The notes beneath the pieces were generated by a model. That model saw nothing but the letters and a program-made list of their open reading frames with translations, was not told the DNA's origin and did not search any database. The translations under genes and the position numbers were made by a program. From Flavobacterium tistrianum (lineage in GTDB: Bacteria; Bacteroidota; Bacteroidia; Flavobacteriales; Flavobacteriaceae): a stretch of 64,000 bases of DNA. The stretch lies in NCBI RefSeq assembly GCF_003254545.1, contig NZ_QJRH01000073.1, positions 434,001-498,000 on the forward strand, written 5' to 3'. This document shows, piece after piece, positions 24,897 to 33,058 of this stretch. Every line of letters begins with the position of its first letter. Positions within the stretch are counted from its first letter, which is position 1.

Positions 24897-26944
24897 AACT
24901 CAAAACTGATTATAAATTTGAATGTTCGCCCTGGCATTGGGTAATTGTAAATAACTTCATATTGCTGATTAAAAGCGTTATTGACTTCAATCGTTCCGTT
25001 CAATTTGTAATTTTTGAATGCGAAAGATTTCTGAACCGCTAAATCGTGCGTATACCAAGGCTGCACTTCATTTACTTTGATATTATTGACATTTCCGTTG
25101 TAGCGTTTTCCGACATAAATGAAGCTGTAATTGAAATTCCAAGATTCGTAATTGGCGTTTAAAATTCCAGATCCGCTATGCCAAGGCGTATACGGAATCT
25201 GATCTCCATAAGAAGACATTTCTAAACCGACAAACTTTGTAAAATCTTGGCTTTGAGAATACGTATAAGTTAAATTAGCATCAAGTTTGAGCTTATGAAA
25301 ATGAGTTCCCATATTCAGAACCGTTTCGATTCCTTTTCCTTTTACCTGTCCGATATTGGTCATCATCCAGCGGAATAAATTTCCAGTTGGAGCGGCTACA
25401 ATTTTGTCTTTTGTATTGGTATAATAAGCATCTGCCTGAAAAGAAAATTTATCGAAAAAGCTTTCTCTTACAGGGAAATTATACGTAAAACCAACATCAT
25501 ACTGATTCATATATTCGGGCCTCAAAGTGCTTGAACCAATCATGGTATAATACAAATCATTAAAAGTGGGCATTCTAAAAATACGTTTGGCAAACGCCCT
25601 TAAATTGAAATCGTATTTTTTAAATGGCGTATAGCCCAAAAATATAGCAGGAGTAAATTCTGTTTTATTGGGAGCTTTAGCGTTGTATTTTACCTCTTCA
25701 ATAACGCGAGTTGCGAGTACATTTCCTAAAACTTTAAAGCCTTCATATCGGTACGAAGTAGCAAGAGAAACTAACGCCGTATAACGCTGTGGGAAAGAAA
25801 ATTGTGTTTGAATTCCTCTTCTAGTCGCATTTAATTTATTGTATTGAAAATCGGTTGAGAGCGAAACATCCCAAGTAGGCAAAATGCTGTACATATTCAC
25901 AGCCGAGAAATAAGCTTCCTGCTGGTAATAACTATCGTCAGATTGTGCTCCCTCGGTTACGGTTTCGCCTAAAACATTGGTGGTATCTCGCGCAATGTAA
26001 TGCGTATAATCGTAGGCAAATTTTCCTTTTAGCTGGAATTTATATTTTTCTGAAACGTCTTTCGTTAAAGAAGATTGTCCGAAAAAGTTCTTGTCGAATT
26101 GCCTAAAACCGTCTTTAAACTTATTTTCTACAATTGCTCCTGGTGCACCGCGTTCAGAATCATAATAATAAACTTTGGCGTCCCAAGTTCCTTTGTTTAT
26201 TTTTCCATACAAACCAGATTCAAATCGGAATGCTTCAATATCGCTGTTCCATCTTGTGGCTGTGGTATCATAAGCTACACTTCCATCCTGATTTTTTCGT
26301 TTGTATCTAAATTTATATTGTCCGTTCGACTTAATGTATTCAGAACTTACGCTCATGCTGACTTTATCGCTCAGCTTTTGTTCCCATCTAAAAGAAGGAT
26401 CATGATAATTGATAGACATTGTTTTGTAACGAACCAGCAGATTTGTTTTTTTACTGCCTGTAAAAACAGGACGTTTGGTTCGCAAATAAATTGTTGAAGC
26501 TGATGCAAAGTCTTTTGCTGACTGAAAGATTTCGCTTTTCTGCCCATTGTACATGGTAAGCGATTCCATATCGTCAAGCGAATATTTTCCTAAATCGGTT
26601 ACGCCGTTTTGTGCATTTCCAAGCTGAATTCCGTCATAAAAAACACCAACATGATGTGTTCCCATATTTCGAACATCGACTGTTTTGAGTCCGCCGACTC
26701 CGCCGTAATCTTTGATTTGAGTTCCTGCAAAGTACCGAAGCGCATCGGCAACATTATGGCTAGAAAGATTTTCGAGCAGAACACCCGAAAGACTTTGCAC
26801 AGGAATGACTTCCTGGTAAGGTTTTCCTTTTAAAATAACTTCTTTTAAAACCCGCGAACTATCAGTCACTGCTTGAGAATGAAGCAAAAAAGGAAAAAGT
26901 ACTAAAAAAGCAGAAAATAAAGTTTTCTTCAAATTACACATCAC
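24893..26944 (-). CDS. btuB: TonB-dependent vitamin B12 receptor (BtuB-like)
   Basis: A 683-residue outer membrane receptor. The signal peptide is at about 1-24 (LHSQ), then a TonB-box-like VLKEVILKG and a plug domain (about 45-150, with DALRYFAGTQIKDYGGVGGLKTVDVRNMGTHHVGVFYDGI cores). A 22-strand-type barrel ends in an aromatic strand (FKFIISFEL). No N-terminal carboxypeptidase-like domain is present, so it is a BtuB/FepA-type receptor rather than a SusC. The cobalamin riboswitch directly upstream identifies the cargo as B12 or a related corrinoid. BtuCDF genes are not in the window. Confidence 0.88.
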   Translation of the reverse strand: MMCNLKKTLFSAFLVLFPFLLHSQAVTDSSRVLKEVILKGKPYQEVIPVQSLSGVLLENLSSHNVADALRYFAGTQIKDYGGVGGLKTVDVRNMGTHHVGVFYDGIQLGNAQNGVTDLGKYSLDDMESLTMYNGQKSEIFQSAKDFASASTIYLRTKRPVFTGSKKTNLLVRYKTMSINYHDPSFRWEQKLSDKVSMSVSSEYIKSNGQYKFRYKRKNQDGSVAYDTTATRWNSDIEAFRFESGLYGKINKGTWDAKVYYYDSERGAPGAIVENKFKDGFRQFDKNFFGQSSLTKDVSEKYKFQLKGKFAYDYTHYIARDTTNVLGETVTEGAQSDDSYYQQEAYFSAVNMYSILPTWDVSLSTDFQYNKLNATRRGIQTQFSFPQRYTALVSLATSYRYEGFKVLGNVLATRVIEEVKYNAKAPNKTEFTPAIFLGYTPFKKYDFNLRAFAKRIFRMPTFNDLYYTMIGSSTLRPEYMNQYDVGFTYNFPVRESFFDKFSFQADAYYTNTKDKIVAAPTGNLFRWMMTNIGQVKGKGIETVLNMGTHFHKLKLDANLTYTYSQSQDFTKFVGLEMSSYGDQIPYTPWHSGSGILNANYESWNFNYSFIYVGKRYNGNVNNIKVNEVQPWYTHDLAVQKSFAFKNYKLNGTIEVNNAFNQQYEVIYNYPMPGRTFKFIISFEL

Positions 26945-26996
26945 GATTTAATTAAATAAACTTTGTGTGATGCCGTAATAATATAACAGTAGTAAT

Positions 26997-27015
26997 CCCG
27001 CTATCCAATAGCAGG
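26997..27015 (-). promoter_or_regulatory. Hairpin between riboswitch and btuB (candidate expression platform)
   Basis: On the minus strand CCTGCTAT-TGG-ATAGCGGG forms an 8-bp stem with one G-U pair. It lies downstream of the aptamer and about 50 bases before the btuB start, without a T run, which suggests control of translation or alternative pairing rather than simple termination. Confidence 0.4.
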
Positions 27016-27034
27016 TTATTATCTTGTCATCAAC

Positions 27035-27245
27035 TTCATACCACGAAAGTTTTAAACTATGTGATCGTGGCAGGTCTCCTGACTTATTCTATCTTTAAAC
27101 GGCCTTCTCACCCCGCAAAGCGGGACAATGGCATTAGTATGTTTAAAGACTTTGTGTAGAACTTACAGTAGCGGGTCTGTTCAGGATTTACACCTGATTC
27201 CCTTTTAACTGCTTATTTCAGATTGAAAAAAGCAGACCAAAATCT
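27035..27245 (-). ncRNA. Cobalamin (adenosylcobalamin) riboswitch
   Basis: On the minus strand the leader of the btuB-like gene carries the class hallmarks in order: GGGAATCAGGTGTAAATCC (about 27184-27202), CCCGCTACTGT near 27168-27178, a GC-rich hairpin CCCGCTTTGCGGGG, and the B12 box AGTCAGGAGACCTGCC (27069-27084). B12 binding is expected to lower expression of the downstream uptake operon. The boundaries are approximate. It accounts for most of the 358-base gap 26945-27302. Confidence 0.93.
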
Positions 27246-27302
27246 GGGTAAAGATATAACTCAGGTATGGTGTCTGCAAATTAGAATTGTATTTTTTAAT
27301 TT

Positions 27303-28220
27303 TTAATCATGATTTACCATCTGGCGAAAAAGCAATAATTCACCGTTAGCATCTTTCTTCCAGACATTTATGCTTTTTCCTTTTATATTTCCGTTGCTGT
27401 CACCATCGCGCCAATCAACGTTATAAAAACCAAATTCAATAATTGCTGTTCTAGCATAAATAATTTCAGAAGTCAGAATCGAGATTTTATCAATACTTAA
27501 AGTTCCTGATTTTTCATGGTCTGTAAAATAATCTGTAATTTCTTTTTCACCAGAAAGAATTGGAGTATAATATGTTAGGTACATCGCATCTGGCATAAAC
27601 ATTTTGGCATGCTCTGCTCCTTGCCTATTCTGAACCAATTCCTTTATTTTATTATTTCTTTCTTTTACTTCTAAAGTTAATTTGTCAGTCGGAATATATT
27701 CTTTTGTCGGCAGAATTGCACTATCATCTATATTCGGAATGTTTTTATCATCAAAATAACTTGATGATCCCCAAATTTCAGCAGCAATTGTTGGAGACTG
27801 ACTTCTATTCGAAGACTTTTTCCATAAAACCGAATATTTTCCAGAATAAGAAAACGGATTCTGTCCGTTTACATTTAAGTTTTCAATGAAAGTTCCTATT
27901 TCTAAAACGTAATTTCCAAAATCCTGCAAGTCCAGAATTTTTCTTTCATAAGAAGTAATTTTTGCCTGAGACAGCCACTGTTTATAAAAGTCTTGAATCG
28001 TTTTGCTGCCTACTCGCTGCCTGCTGTGTTCGGGCATAAATAGGGTTTGATCGGAATATGCTTTTACTAAATTGCTCTGATTTCCTTTTACAAAAGCAGT
28101 TGCGAATGAAATATTATACTCTTCAATTTGTTTTTTAATAATCGAATCACTTTTACTTCCTTGAGCAAAACCAGCAAATGCAAAAAGAAAAAAGATAAAA
28201 CTAAATCTATTCATACCCAA
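27303..28220 (-). CDS. Secreted protein with two SnoaL/DUF4440-like domains
   Basis: A 305-residue protein with a signal peptide (about residues 1-19; FAFAGFAQG). Two NTF2-like domains follow. The first (about 25-150) includes EEYNISFATAFVKGNQSNLVKAYSD and ends with YSGKYSVLWKKSSN. The second (about 185-305) includes RQGAEHAKMFMPDAMYL and ends with NVWKKDANGELLLFRQMVNHD. Both show the alpha-helix then curved-sheet pattern of DUF4440. No catalytic function can be assigned. It is upstream of the B12 riboswitch but outside its control. Confidence 0.7.
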   Translation of the reverse strand: MGMNRFSFIFFLFAFAGFAQGSKSDSIIKKQIEEYNISFATAFVKGNQSNLVKAYSDQTLFMPEHSRQRVGSKTIQDFYKQWLSQAKITSYERKILDLQDFGNYVLEIGTFIENLNVNGQNPFSYSGKYSVLWKKSSNRSQSPTIAAEIWGSSSYFDDKNIPNIDDSAILPTKEYIPTDKLTLEVKERNNKIKELVQNRQGAEHAKMFMPDAMYLTYYTPILSGEKEITDYFTDHEKSGTLSIDKISILTSEIIYARTAIIEFGFYNVDWRDGDSNGNIKGKSINVWKKDANGELLLFRQMVNHD

Positions 28221-28305
28221 AATTATTTAATTGAACAACAAATGTATAAAATATTAACATTCAGTATTTTACAAACAAAAACAGCTATAAAAAAGCAATT
28301 AGCAT

Positions 28306-29370
28306 TCAGACGAAATTTTCTGTTTCTTCTAATAAATTCCTGATGATAATTTCAGTCGAAACATCACTATAACTAGTAATAGACTGCCCCATCCAAATAC
28401 TCACAAAATCTGCGTTTTGCTCCAGTTTTGCTGTTTTTCTCAACTCAGTAGTCAGTTTATTTTGATATGGGTATGGTAGAATGAATTCAGAATTTTCAAT
28501 TTCTTTTATAAAAGTATTTTTAATTCCGCGCGCATATCTTCCTGTAAAACTTTTGGTTAAAACAATTTCATTTTCTTTTATATTTCTAAGACGGTGTTTT
28601 TCAAAATCTTGCAAAGCGCTTTCTGTACTTCCTAAAAACAAACTACCAATTTGGAAACCATCTGCCCCCAAAGTTTTGGATGCTAATAAAGTCTTGGCAT
28701 TATAAATTCCTCCAGCATAAATAACTGGCGTATTTACCGCTTCAGTTACCTGCGAAAGCAGTGATAATCCACCAATTTGCGGAATTGTTTCTTCCAGAAA
28801 ACTTCCACGATGCCCGCCAGCCTCAATACCTTGAACACAAATAATATCAATACCGCTATTTTCCAATGCAATAGCTTCTTGAACAGAAGTGCAGGTTCCA
28901 ATCAGAAGTACTTTATTTTCCTTGAATGTTGCAATACTCTCCTGATCCAGATTTCCAAAAGTGAAACTCACAATTTTGCAGTTTTCCAATAAAATAGCTT
29001 CAATCTGATCGTGATAATCGGTAAGTTTGATTTCGTTTATATCAGGAAAATCGGTTTGAATGCCCAGTTTCTCGGTAAGTTTCTGCAGATGCTTTTTCGT
29101 TTTAGCATAATCAGCTTTCAAATTTGGCGTAATCGGATCTATTTTATGGACAAAAATATTTACTGCAAAAGGTTTATTAGTCAATTTTCTTGTCGCTCTT
29201 ATTAATTCAATACATTTTTCAGCAGGAAGATCTCCTAATGCCAAAGATCCCAAGGCCCCTGCATTGCTTGCAGCAACAGCCATTTCTGGAGTTGTAACAC
29301 CTAGCATTGGCGCTTGTACGATCGGGAAATCAGTTTTAAACAAATCGGTAAGAACATTTTTCCATTCCAT
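28306..29370 (-). CDS. Nitronate monooxygenase-like FMN enzyme
   Basis: A 354-residue TIM-barrel flavoprotein of the nitronate monooxygenase/2-nitropropane dioxygenase family. The N-terminal FMN-binding segment is VQAPMLGVTTPEMAVAASNAGALG (18-41), and the catalytic His187 is in GIEAGGHRGSF. The phosphate-binding Gly segments are VIYAGGIYNAKTLL and GADGFQIGSLF. It oxidises propionate-3-nitronate-type nitroalkane anions in characterised members; a FabK-type enoyl reductase is the less likely alternative. Single gene. Confidence 0.87.
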   Translation of the reverse strand: MEWKNVLTDLFKTDFPIVQAPMLGVTTPEMAVAASNAGALGSLALGDLPAEKCIELIRATRKLTNKPFAVNIFVHKIDPITPNLKADYAKTKKHLQKLTEKLGIQTDFPDINEIKLTDYHDQIEAILLENCKIVSFTFGNLDQESIATFKENKVLLIGTCTSVQEAIALENSGIDIICVQGIEAGGHRGSFLEETIPQIGGLSLLSQVTEAVNTPVIYAGGIYNAKTLLASKTLGADGFQIGSLFLGSTESALQDFEKHRLRNIKENEIVLTKSFTGRYARGIKNTFIKEIENSEFILPYPYQNKLTTELRKTAKLEQNADFVSIWMGQSITSYSDVSTEIIIRNLLEETENFV

Positions 29371-29614
29371 GATATTTGATTTTATTGCTTAAAGAGAATC
29401 TTATAAAAGATAAAATCTTCAAAACTTGACGAGAATATAAAGATACTTCAGTTTCAGGAGAAAACACTCAAATTTCACTTATAAAGAAGTTAATTTTTCG
29501 ACAAATAATCCATAAGAAGACAATATTTGGTTTCATAAAATGTTTATATATAAAAGATTATGATGCATCTCATTTTTTTAAATCAATACCACACAAGATT
29601 AATAGTATAAAAAC

Positions 29615-30208
29615 ATGAAAAAAATATTTTTGATAATTGCCTCTGCTTCTTTTTCATTGCATAGTTTTGCTCAGGAACTGGATAATAAATTCAAATCGAT
29701 TCCAGCCAAAAAATCTCCTGTAAAAGAAGTTATTCCGCCAAAAGAAGCTGCTCCTAAAGAAAACCCGCCAGCACCTGTTGAAAAGCCAGCACCATTGCAG
29801 GTTAATCCAGACGAACTATTTAAAAACACCAACCTCTATAAGCCAGAAGCCAATGTTGAGGGAATATTTTATAGAAGAAATCAGTTTTTAGGCAATTTCA
29901 ATACCACAGCTGTTACTTCGACAATTATGTACCGTGATGCAGCTTTTGTAGACGGCGATAAAGTAAAAGTATATTTGAACGATAAAGTTATTGAACCTGA
30001 AGTTTTTTTGAACGGCGATTTTAAAAGTGTCAAAATAAACTTGGAAAAAGGAATCAACAAAATTGACATTGAAGCATTAAACGAAGGTTTTGCCTCTCCA
30101 AACACGGCCGAATTTAAGGTTTATGATGATAAAGGTCAAGTTATTTCGTCAAGCGAATGGAATGTTGGTACGGGTTATAAAGCTGTTATTGTATTAGTTA
30201 AAGAATAA
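29615..30208 (+). CDS. Secreted protein with proline-rich linker, unknown function
   Basis: A 197-residue exported protein. The signal peptide is at about 1-19 (LHSFAQ). Residues 30-65 are a Pro/Ala/Glu/Lys-rich linker (PPKEAAPKENPPAPVEKPAP). The rest (about 75-197) is a beta-rich globular domain with DKVKVYLNDKVIEPEVFLNG and GINKIDIEALNEGFASPNTAEF, which resembles a small Ig-like or carbohydrate-binding sandwich. No family is recognised. A terminator follows at 30251-30276. Confidence 0.7.
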   Translation: MKKIFLIIASASFSLHSFAQELDNKFKSIPAKKSPVKEVIPPKEAAPKENPPAPVEKPAPLQVNPDELFKNTNLYKPEANVEGIFYRRNQFLGNFNTTAVTSTIMYRDAAFVDGDKVKVYLNDKVIEPEVFLNGDFKSVKINLEKGINKIDIEALNEGFASPNTAEFKVYDDKGQVISSSEWNVGTGYKAVIVLVKE

Positions 30209-30250
30209 AAACAGAAAAAGAAAAATTGTAATAAATCATAAAAAACACTT

Positions 30251-30276
30251 AAAACTGCTGGCTTCAGCAGTTTTTT
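30251..30276 (+). terminator. Terminator of the secreted-protein gene
   Basis: AAAACTGCTG (30251-30260) pairs with CAGCAGTTTT (30265-30274), followed by more T. It lies about 40 bases after the stop codon. Confidence 0.82.
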
Positions 30277-30277
30277 G

Positions 30278-30309
30278 TTTGGATATATGTAGTTAACTAC
30301 GTAGTTTTG
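30278..30309 (+). promoter_or_regulatory. Promoter with palindromic operator for the GNAT-MarR pair
   Basis: TTTG (30278-30281), 20 bases, then TAGTTTTG (30302-30309) matches the Bacteroidota -33/-7 promoter pattern. Between the two elements lies the perfect 12-bp palindrome GTAGTTAACTAC (30289-30300), directly followed by another GTAGTT. This is the expected place for a repressor, and the operon encodes a MarR protein. Confidence 0.6.
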
Positions 30310-30334
30310 TACTTATATTAAATTTTAAAATGTC

Positions 30335-30820
30335 ATGCAGATTAAACCTATACAAAATGAGTACGAAAATGAAATCGTAGATTTGATTTTAAACATTCAG
30401 CAAAAAGAATTCAATGTGCCTATAACATTAGAAGATCAGCCAGATTTACTAAATATCCAAAACTTCTATTTCAAATCGGGCGGTACTTTTTTGGGTGCTT
30501 TTATTGACGGAAAATTGGTTGGTACAATAGCTTTGGTAAAATTTAGTCCAGAAGCTGCCGCCATCAGAAAAATGTTCGTCAAGAAAGAATTCAGAGGAAA
30601 AGAATTTCAAATTGCCCAACAATTATTGGAGCAATTAATTGAATACAGCAAAGAAAACGGAATTAAAGACTTATATTTAGGAACGGTTACTTTATTGCAG
30701 GCTGCCTTGCGTTTTTACGAAAAGAATAGTTTTGTAACTATACCAAAAGATGCGCTTCCTGTTGATTTTCCGTTAATGAAACCTGACAATGTTTTTTGTC
30801 ACTTAAACTTAAATCCATAG
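30335..30820 (+). CDS. GNAT N-acetyltransferase
   Basis: A 161-residue single-domain GNAT protein. Motif A is AAIRKMFVKKEFRGKEFQIAQQLLE (about residues 74-98) and the C-terminal part has ALRFYEKNSFVTI. Such enzymes acetylate small molecules or protein N-termini; the substrate is unknown. It is the first gene of a two-gene unit, with the MarR gene starting 2 bases after its stop, which suggests that a compound sensed by MarR is also modified by this enzyme (inference). Confidence 0.84.
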   Translation: MQIKPIQNEYENEIVDLILNIQQKEFNVPITLEDQPDLLNIQNFYFKSGGTFLGAFIDGKLVGTIALVKFSPEAAAIRKMFVKKEFRGKEFQIAQQLLEQLIEYSKENGIKDLYLGTVTLLQAALRFYEKNSFVTIPKDALPVDFPLMKPDNVFCHLNLNP

Positions 30821-30822
30821 CA

Positions 30823-31302
30823 ATGAATATAATTGATGAAATTGGAATTTTAGCCATATCAACGCGCTTACAACGTCTTAGCGAGCAATTGCGCAAGGAC
30901 GGCGCACAGATTTACAGTTATTTTAATATTGATTTTGAACCGAAATGGTTTCCGGTAATTTATACTCTGCATGTAAAAGAAATGCTGAGTGTGGTTGAAA
31001 TTGCCAGTGAAATTGGCTATAGCCATCCGTCAACCATCAGTTTATTAAAGGAACTGGAGAAAGAAAAAATTATCAGTTCTAAAAAAGACAAACAAGACGA
31101 ACGCAAGAGACTGATCATCTTAACAGCAAAAGGGAAAGAATTGGTTGAAAAAATGCAACCAGTTTGGAGCATTATGACAAAAACTTTAAACGAAATCACC
31201 AATACGCAAAACAATCTTCTGCGAGCAATTGAAGAAACAGAACAAAATTTAACTCGTCAAGGCTTTTTGCAAAGAGCTATTGAACTAAAAGACAAAGACT
31301 AA
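30823..31302 (+). CDS. MarR-family transcriptional regulator
   Basis: A 159-residue winged-helix regulator starting at ATG 30823 (MNIIDEIGILAIS). An in-frame upstream ATG at 30796 lies inside the GNAT gene and is less likely. The DNA-binding part is LSVVEIASEIGYSHPSTISLLKELEKEKIISSKKDKQDERKR (about residues 55-97, wing at the end). It likely represses its own operon through the palindrome at 30289-30300. The end of the gene overlaps that of the convergent HxlR-type gene by 4 bases. Confidence 0.88.
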   Translation: MNIIDEIGILAISTRLQRLSEQLRKDGAQIYSYFNIDFEPKWFPVIYTLHVKEMLSVVEIASEIGYSHPSTISLLKELEKEKIISSKKDKQDERKRLIILTAKGKELVEKMQPVWSIMTKTLNEITNTQNNLLRAIEETEQNLTRQGFLQRAIELKDKD

Positions 31303-31655
31303 TCTCTGCCTGCAATTTTCTTTCTGTGGTTGTGACCCCATTTTGCCAGAGAATCAATCACTTCTTTTAAAGTATGTCCATATTCTGTTAACTCGTACTC
31401 AACCGTAACAGGCTGCGTATTGAGAACAGTTCGAGTAACCAATTGATTTTCTTCTAGATTTTTTAATTCTCTGCTCAGCATTTTTCCAGAAATGCCTTCC
31501 ACTTCTCTTAATAAGTCGGTAAATCTTAATGTATTAAAGCACAATGATGCTATAATAGAAATTTTCCATCTTCCGTTTAAAATATACATGGCGTCATGCA
31601 CTGCCATAATATGCTGATTGCACGATTTTTTATCGTGTATGGGTTCTTTTATCAT
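31299..31655 (-). CDS. HxlR-family (DUF24) transcriptional regulator
   Basis: A 118-residue winged-helix protein. The family pattern is complete: an N-terminal Cys12 (KKSCNQHI), then YILNGRWKISIIASL (about 29-43), RFTDLLREVEGISGKMLSRELKNLE, and VEYELTEYGHTLKEVIDSLAKW. The N-terminal Cys is the redox/electrophile sensor in relatives such as YodB and HypR. It diverges from a nitroreductase gene, the usual target of this family. Confidence 0.9.
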   Translation of the reverse strand: MIKEPIHDKKSCNQHIMAVHDAMYILNGRWKISIIASLCFNTLRFTDLLREVEGISGKMLSRELKNLEENQLVTRTVLNTQPVTVEYELTEYGHTLKEVIDSLAKWGHNHRKKIAGRD

Positions 31656-31664
31656 GTTCTATTA

Positions 31665-31700
31665 GTAAGTTACCTCGATGTTACAGTTACTTTTGGTAAT
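31665..31700. promoter_or_regulatory. Candidate HxlR operator region
   Basis: GTTAC occurs at 31669, 31680 and 31686, and TTAC-TTTTG-GTAA (31687-31699) is an inverted repeat. The cluster lies in the divergent promoter region of the HxlR regulator and the nitroreductase. Confidence 0.45.
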
Positions 31701-31762
31701 CTGATGACAAAAATACACTTAAAGTTTTTACATTTGAACACAATTTTAATCAATTAAAAAAG

Positions 31763-32395
31763 ATGGCCTTAATAGATGCACTAAAGTGGCGTTACGCTAC
31801 AAAAAAAATGAATGGACAAGCTGTTCCGCAAGAAAAAGTAGATTATATTCTTGAAGCTGCAAAACTGGCTCCTTCTTCTTCTGGTTTACAGCCTTATAAA
31901 ATTTTTGTTATTACAAACCAAGAAGTTAAAGAAAAACTAAGAGCAGTAAGCTTTGACCAAAGTCAAGTTACAGATGCTTCTCACGTTTTGGTTTGGGCTG
32001 CTTGGGATGGTTATAGTTTAGAGAAAATTTCTGCTGTATTTGACAAAACTATTGCTGAAAGAGGAATTCCTGCAGATGCTATGGACGAGTACAAACAAAG
32101 ACTTTGGGGAATGTATGAGCCTCTTGGTCAAGAATGGCACGCTAACCACGCAGCAAAACAAGCTTATATTTCGTTTGGTATCGCAATCGCTGCGGCGGCT
32201 GAACAGCAAGTAGACGCAACTCCAATGGAAGGTTTTATTCCTTCTGAAGTAGATAAACTTTTAGGTTTAAACGAACTTGGTTTAAATAGTGTTTTGGTTT
32301 TACCTCTTGGTTATAGAGATGATGCAAATGACTGGTTGGTAAATTTGAAAAAAGTGAGAACTTCTCAAGAAGAATTTATAACAGAAATCAAGTAA
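31763..32395 (+). CDS. NAD(P)H-dependent nitroreductase-family oxidoreductase
   Basis: A 210-residue FMN enzyme of the NfsB-like nitroreductase group. The N-terminal FMN contact is ALKWRYATKKMNG, followed by LAPSSSGLQPYKIFVI (about residues 35-50). The conserved C-terminal parts are IAIAAAAEQQVDATPMEGF and VLVLPLGYRDDANDW. The length is normal. It likely reduces nitroaromatics or quinones and is probably induced through the divergent HxlR regulator under electrophile stress (inference). Confidence 0.9.
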   Translation: MALIDALKWRYATKKMNGQAVPQEKVDYILEAAKLAPSSSGLQPYKIFVITNQEVKEKLRAVSFDQSQVTDASHVLVWAAWDGYSLEKISAVFDKTIAERGIPADAMDEYKQRLWGMYEPLGQEWHANHAAKQAYISFGIAIAAAAEQQVDATPMEGFIPSEVDKLLGLNELGLNSVLVLPLGYRDDANDWLVNLKKVRTSQEEFITEIK

Positions 32396-32417
32396 AAAAT
32401 TAATTTTTGCTTAAAAT

Positions 32418-32465
32418 AAAATGCTTCTGAAGGGCTTACAAGCGCTTTTTCAGAAGCATTTTTGT
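32418..32465 (+). terminator. Terminator of the nitroreductase gene
   Basis: AAAATGCTTCTGAA (32418-32431) pairs with TTCAGAAGCATTTT (32449-32462) across a 17-base loop that contains a smaller AGCGCT core, followed by T residues. Confidence 0.82.
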
Positions 32466-32602
32466 TTTAATTGTTTCATTTTCAATCCAAAACAAAATCC
32501 AGCTTAAAAAACAATAAACTGATTTTATCAGTCCTATGTTATTTTTTAATTATTGTACAAAAAAAGGTACGCAATACGGATAATTAAATAATATTGTATC
32601 CC

Positions 32603-32610
32603 TAATTTTG
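32603..32610 (+). promoter_or_regulatory. Candidate -7 element for the Roadblock-like gene
   Basis: TAATTTTG matches TAnnTTTG and lies about 50 bases before the start codon. No good -33 element was found. Confidence 0.35.
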
Positions 32611-32662
32611 CTTTTATCCAAAACAATTCAATCTTATTTACAACAACTAAAATTCTAACATT

Positions 32663-33040
32663 ATGTCTGATTTTTTAACTCAATTTGGGGAAGACCTAAA
32701 AAAGAACGTCCCAGGGTTCATCGCAGTTTCTGTAGCTGAAATTGCAAGCGGCATGTCATACTATTCTCAATCTGTAGTGGCAGATTTTGACCCTGAATTA
32801 GCATCGGCTTATAATCTGGAAGTGGTAAAAGCAAAAATGAACGCTATTAAAGCTTTAGGATTAAAAGAACAGGTAATTGACAACATTATGATTACGCTAA
32901 GTTCACAAATTCACATCATCGATGTATCTGACAATCAGGAATACTTTATTTACCTGGCTGTAGATTCTACAAAAGCTAATTTAGGTATGACAAAATCTAT
33001 CCTTAATAAGTACAAAAAAGAAATCGTAGCTAAATTATAA
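32663..33040 (+). CDS. Small cytoplasmic protein, Roadblock/LC7-like fold (tentative)
   Basis: A 125-residue protein with no signal peptide or membrane helix. The order of elements (helix; strand IAVSVAEIASGMSYYSQS; helix VVKAKMNAIKALGLKEQVID; strands IMITLSSQIHIIDVSDNQEYFIYLAVD; and the ending STKANLGMTKSILNKYKKEI) resembles Roadblock/LC7 (MglB-like) domains, in which a late strand is followed by an ANLGxxR-type helix. Roadblock proteins usually regulate small GTPases or cluster near them; no GTPase gene is adjacent here. It is a single gene with its own promoter and a strong terminator. Confidence 0.6.
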   Translation: MSDFLTQFGEDLKKNVPGFIAVSVAEIASGMSYYSQSVVADFDPELASAYNLEVVKAKMNAIKALGLKEQVIDNIMITLSSQIHIIDVSDNQEYFIYLAVDSTKANLGMTKSILNKYKKEIVAKL

Positions 33041-33058
33041 CACAATTTTGCCCTTCAT

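Noticed and set aside
20217..27302. The minus-strand receptor operon as a polysaccharide (SusCD) or siderophore locus
   Set aside because: The leader is a clear cobalamin riboswitch, there is no SusD gene, and the second gene is BtuG-like.
31621..31637. CACGA/TCGTG inverted repeat near the start of the HxlR gene as an operator
   Set aside because: It lies inside the coding region and its loop is a T run of Lys codons; the GTTAC cluster in the true promoter region is a better candidate.
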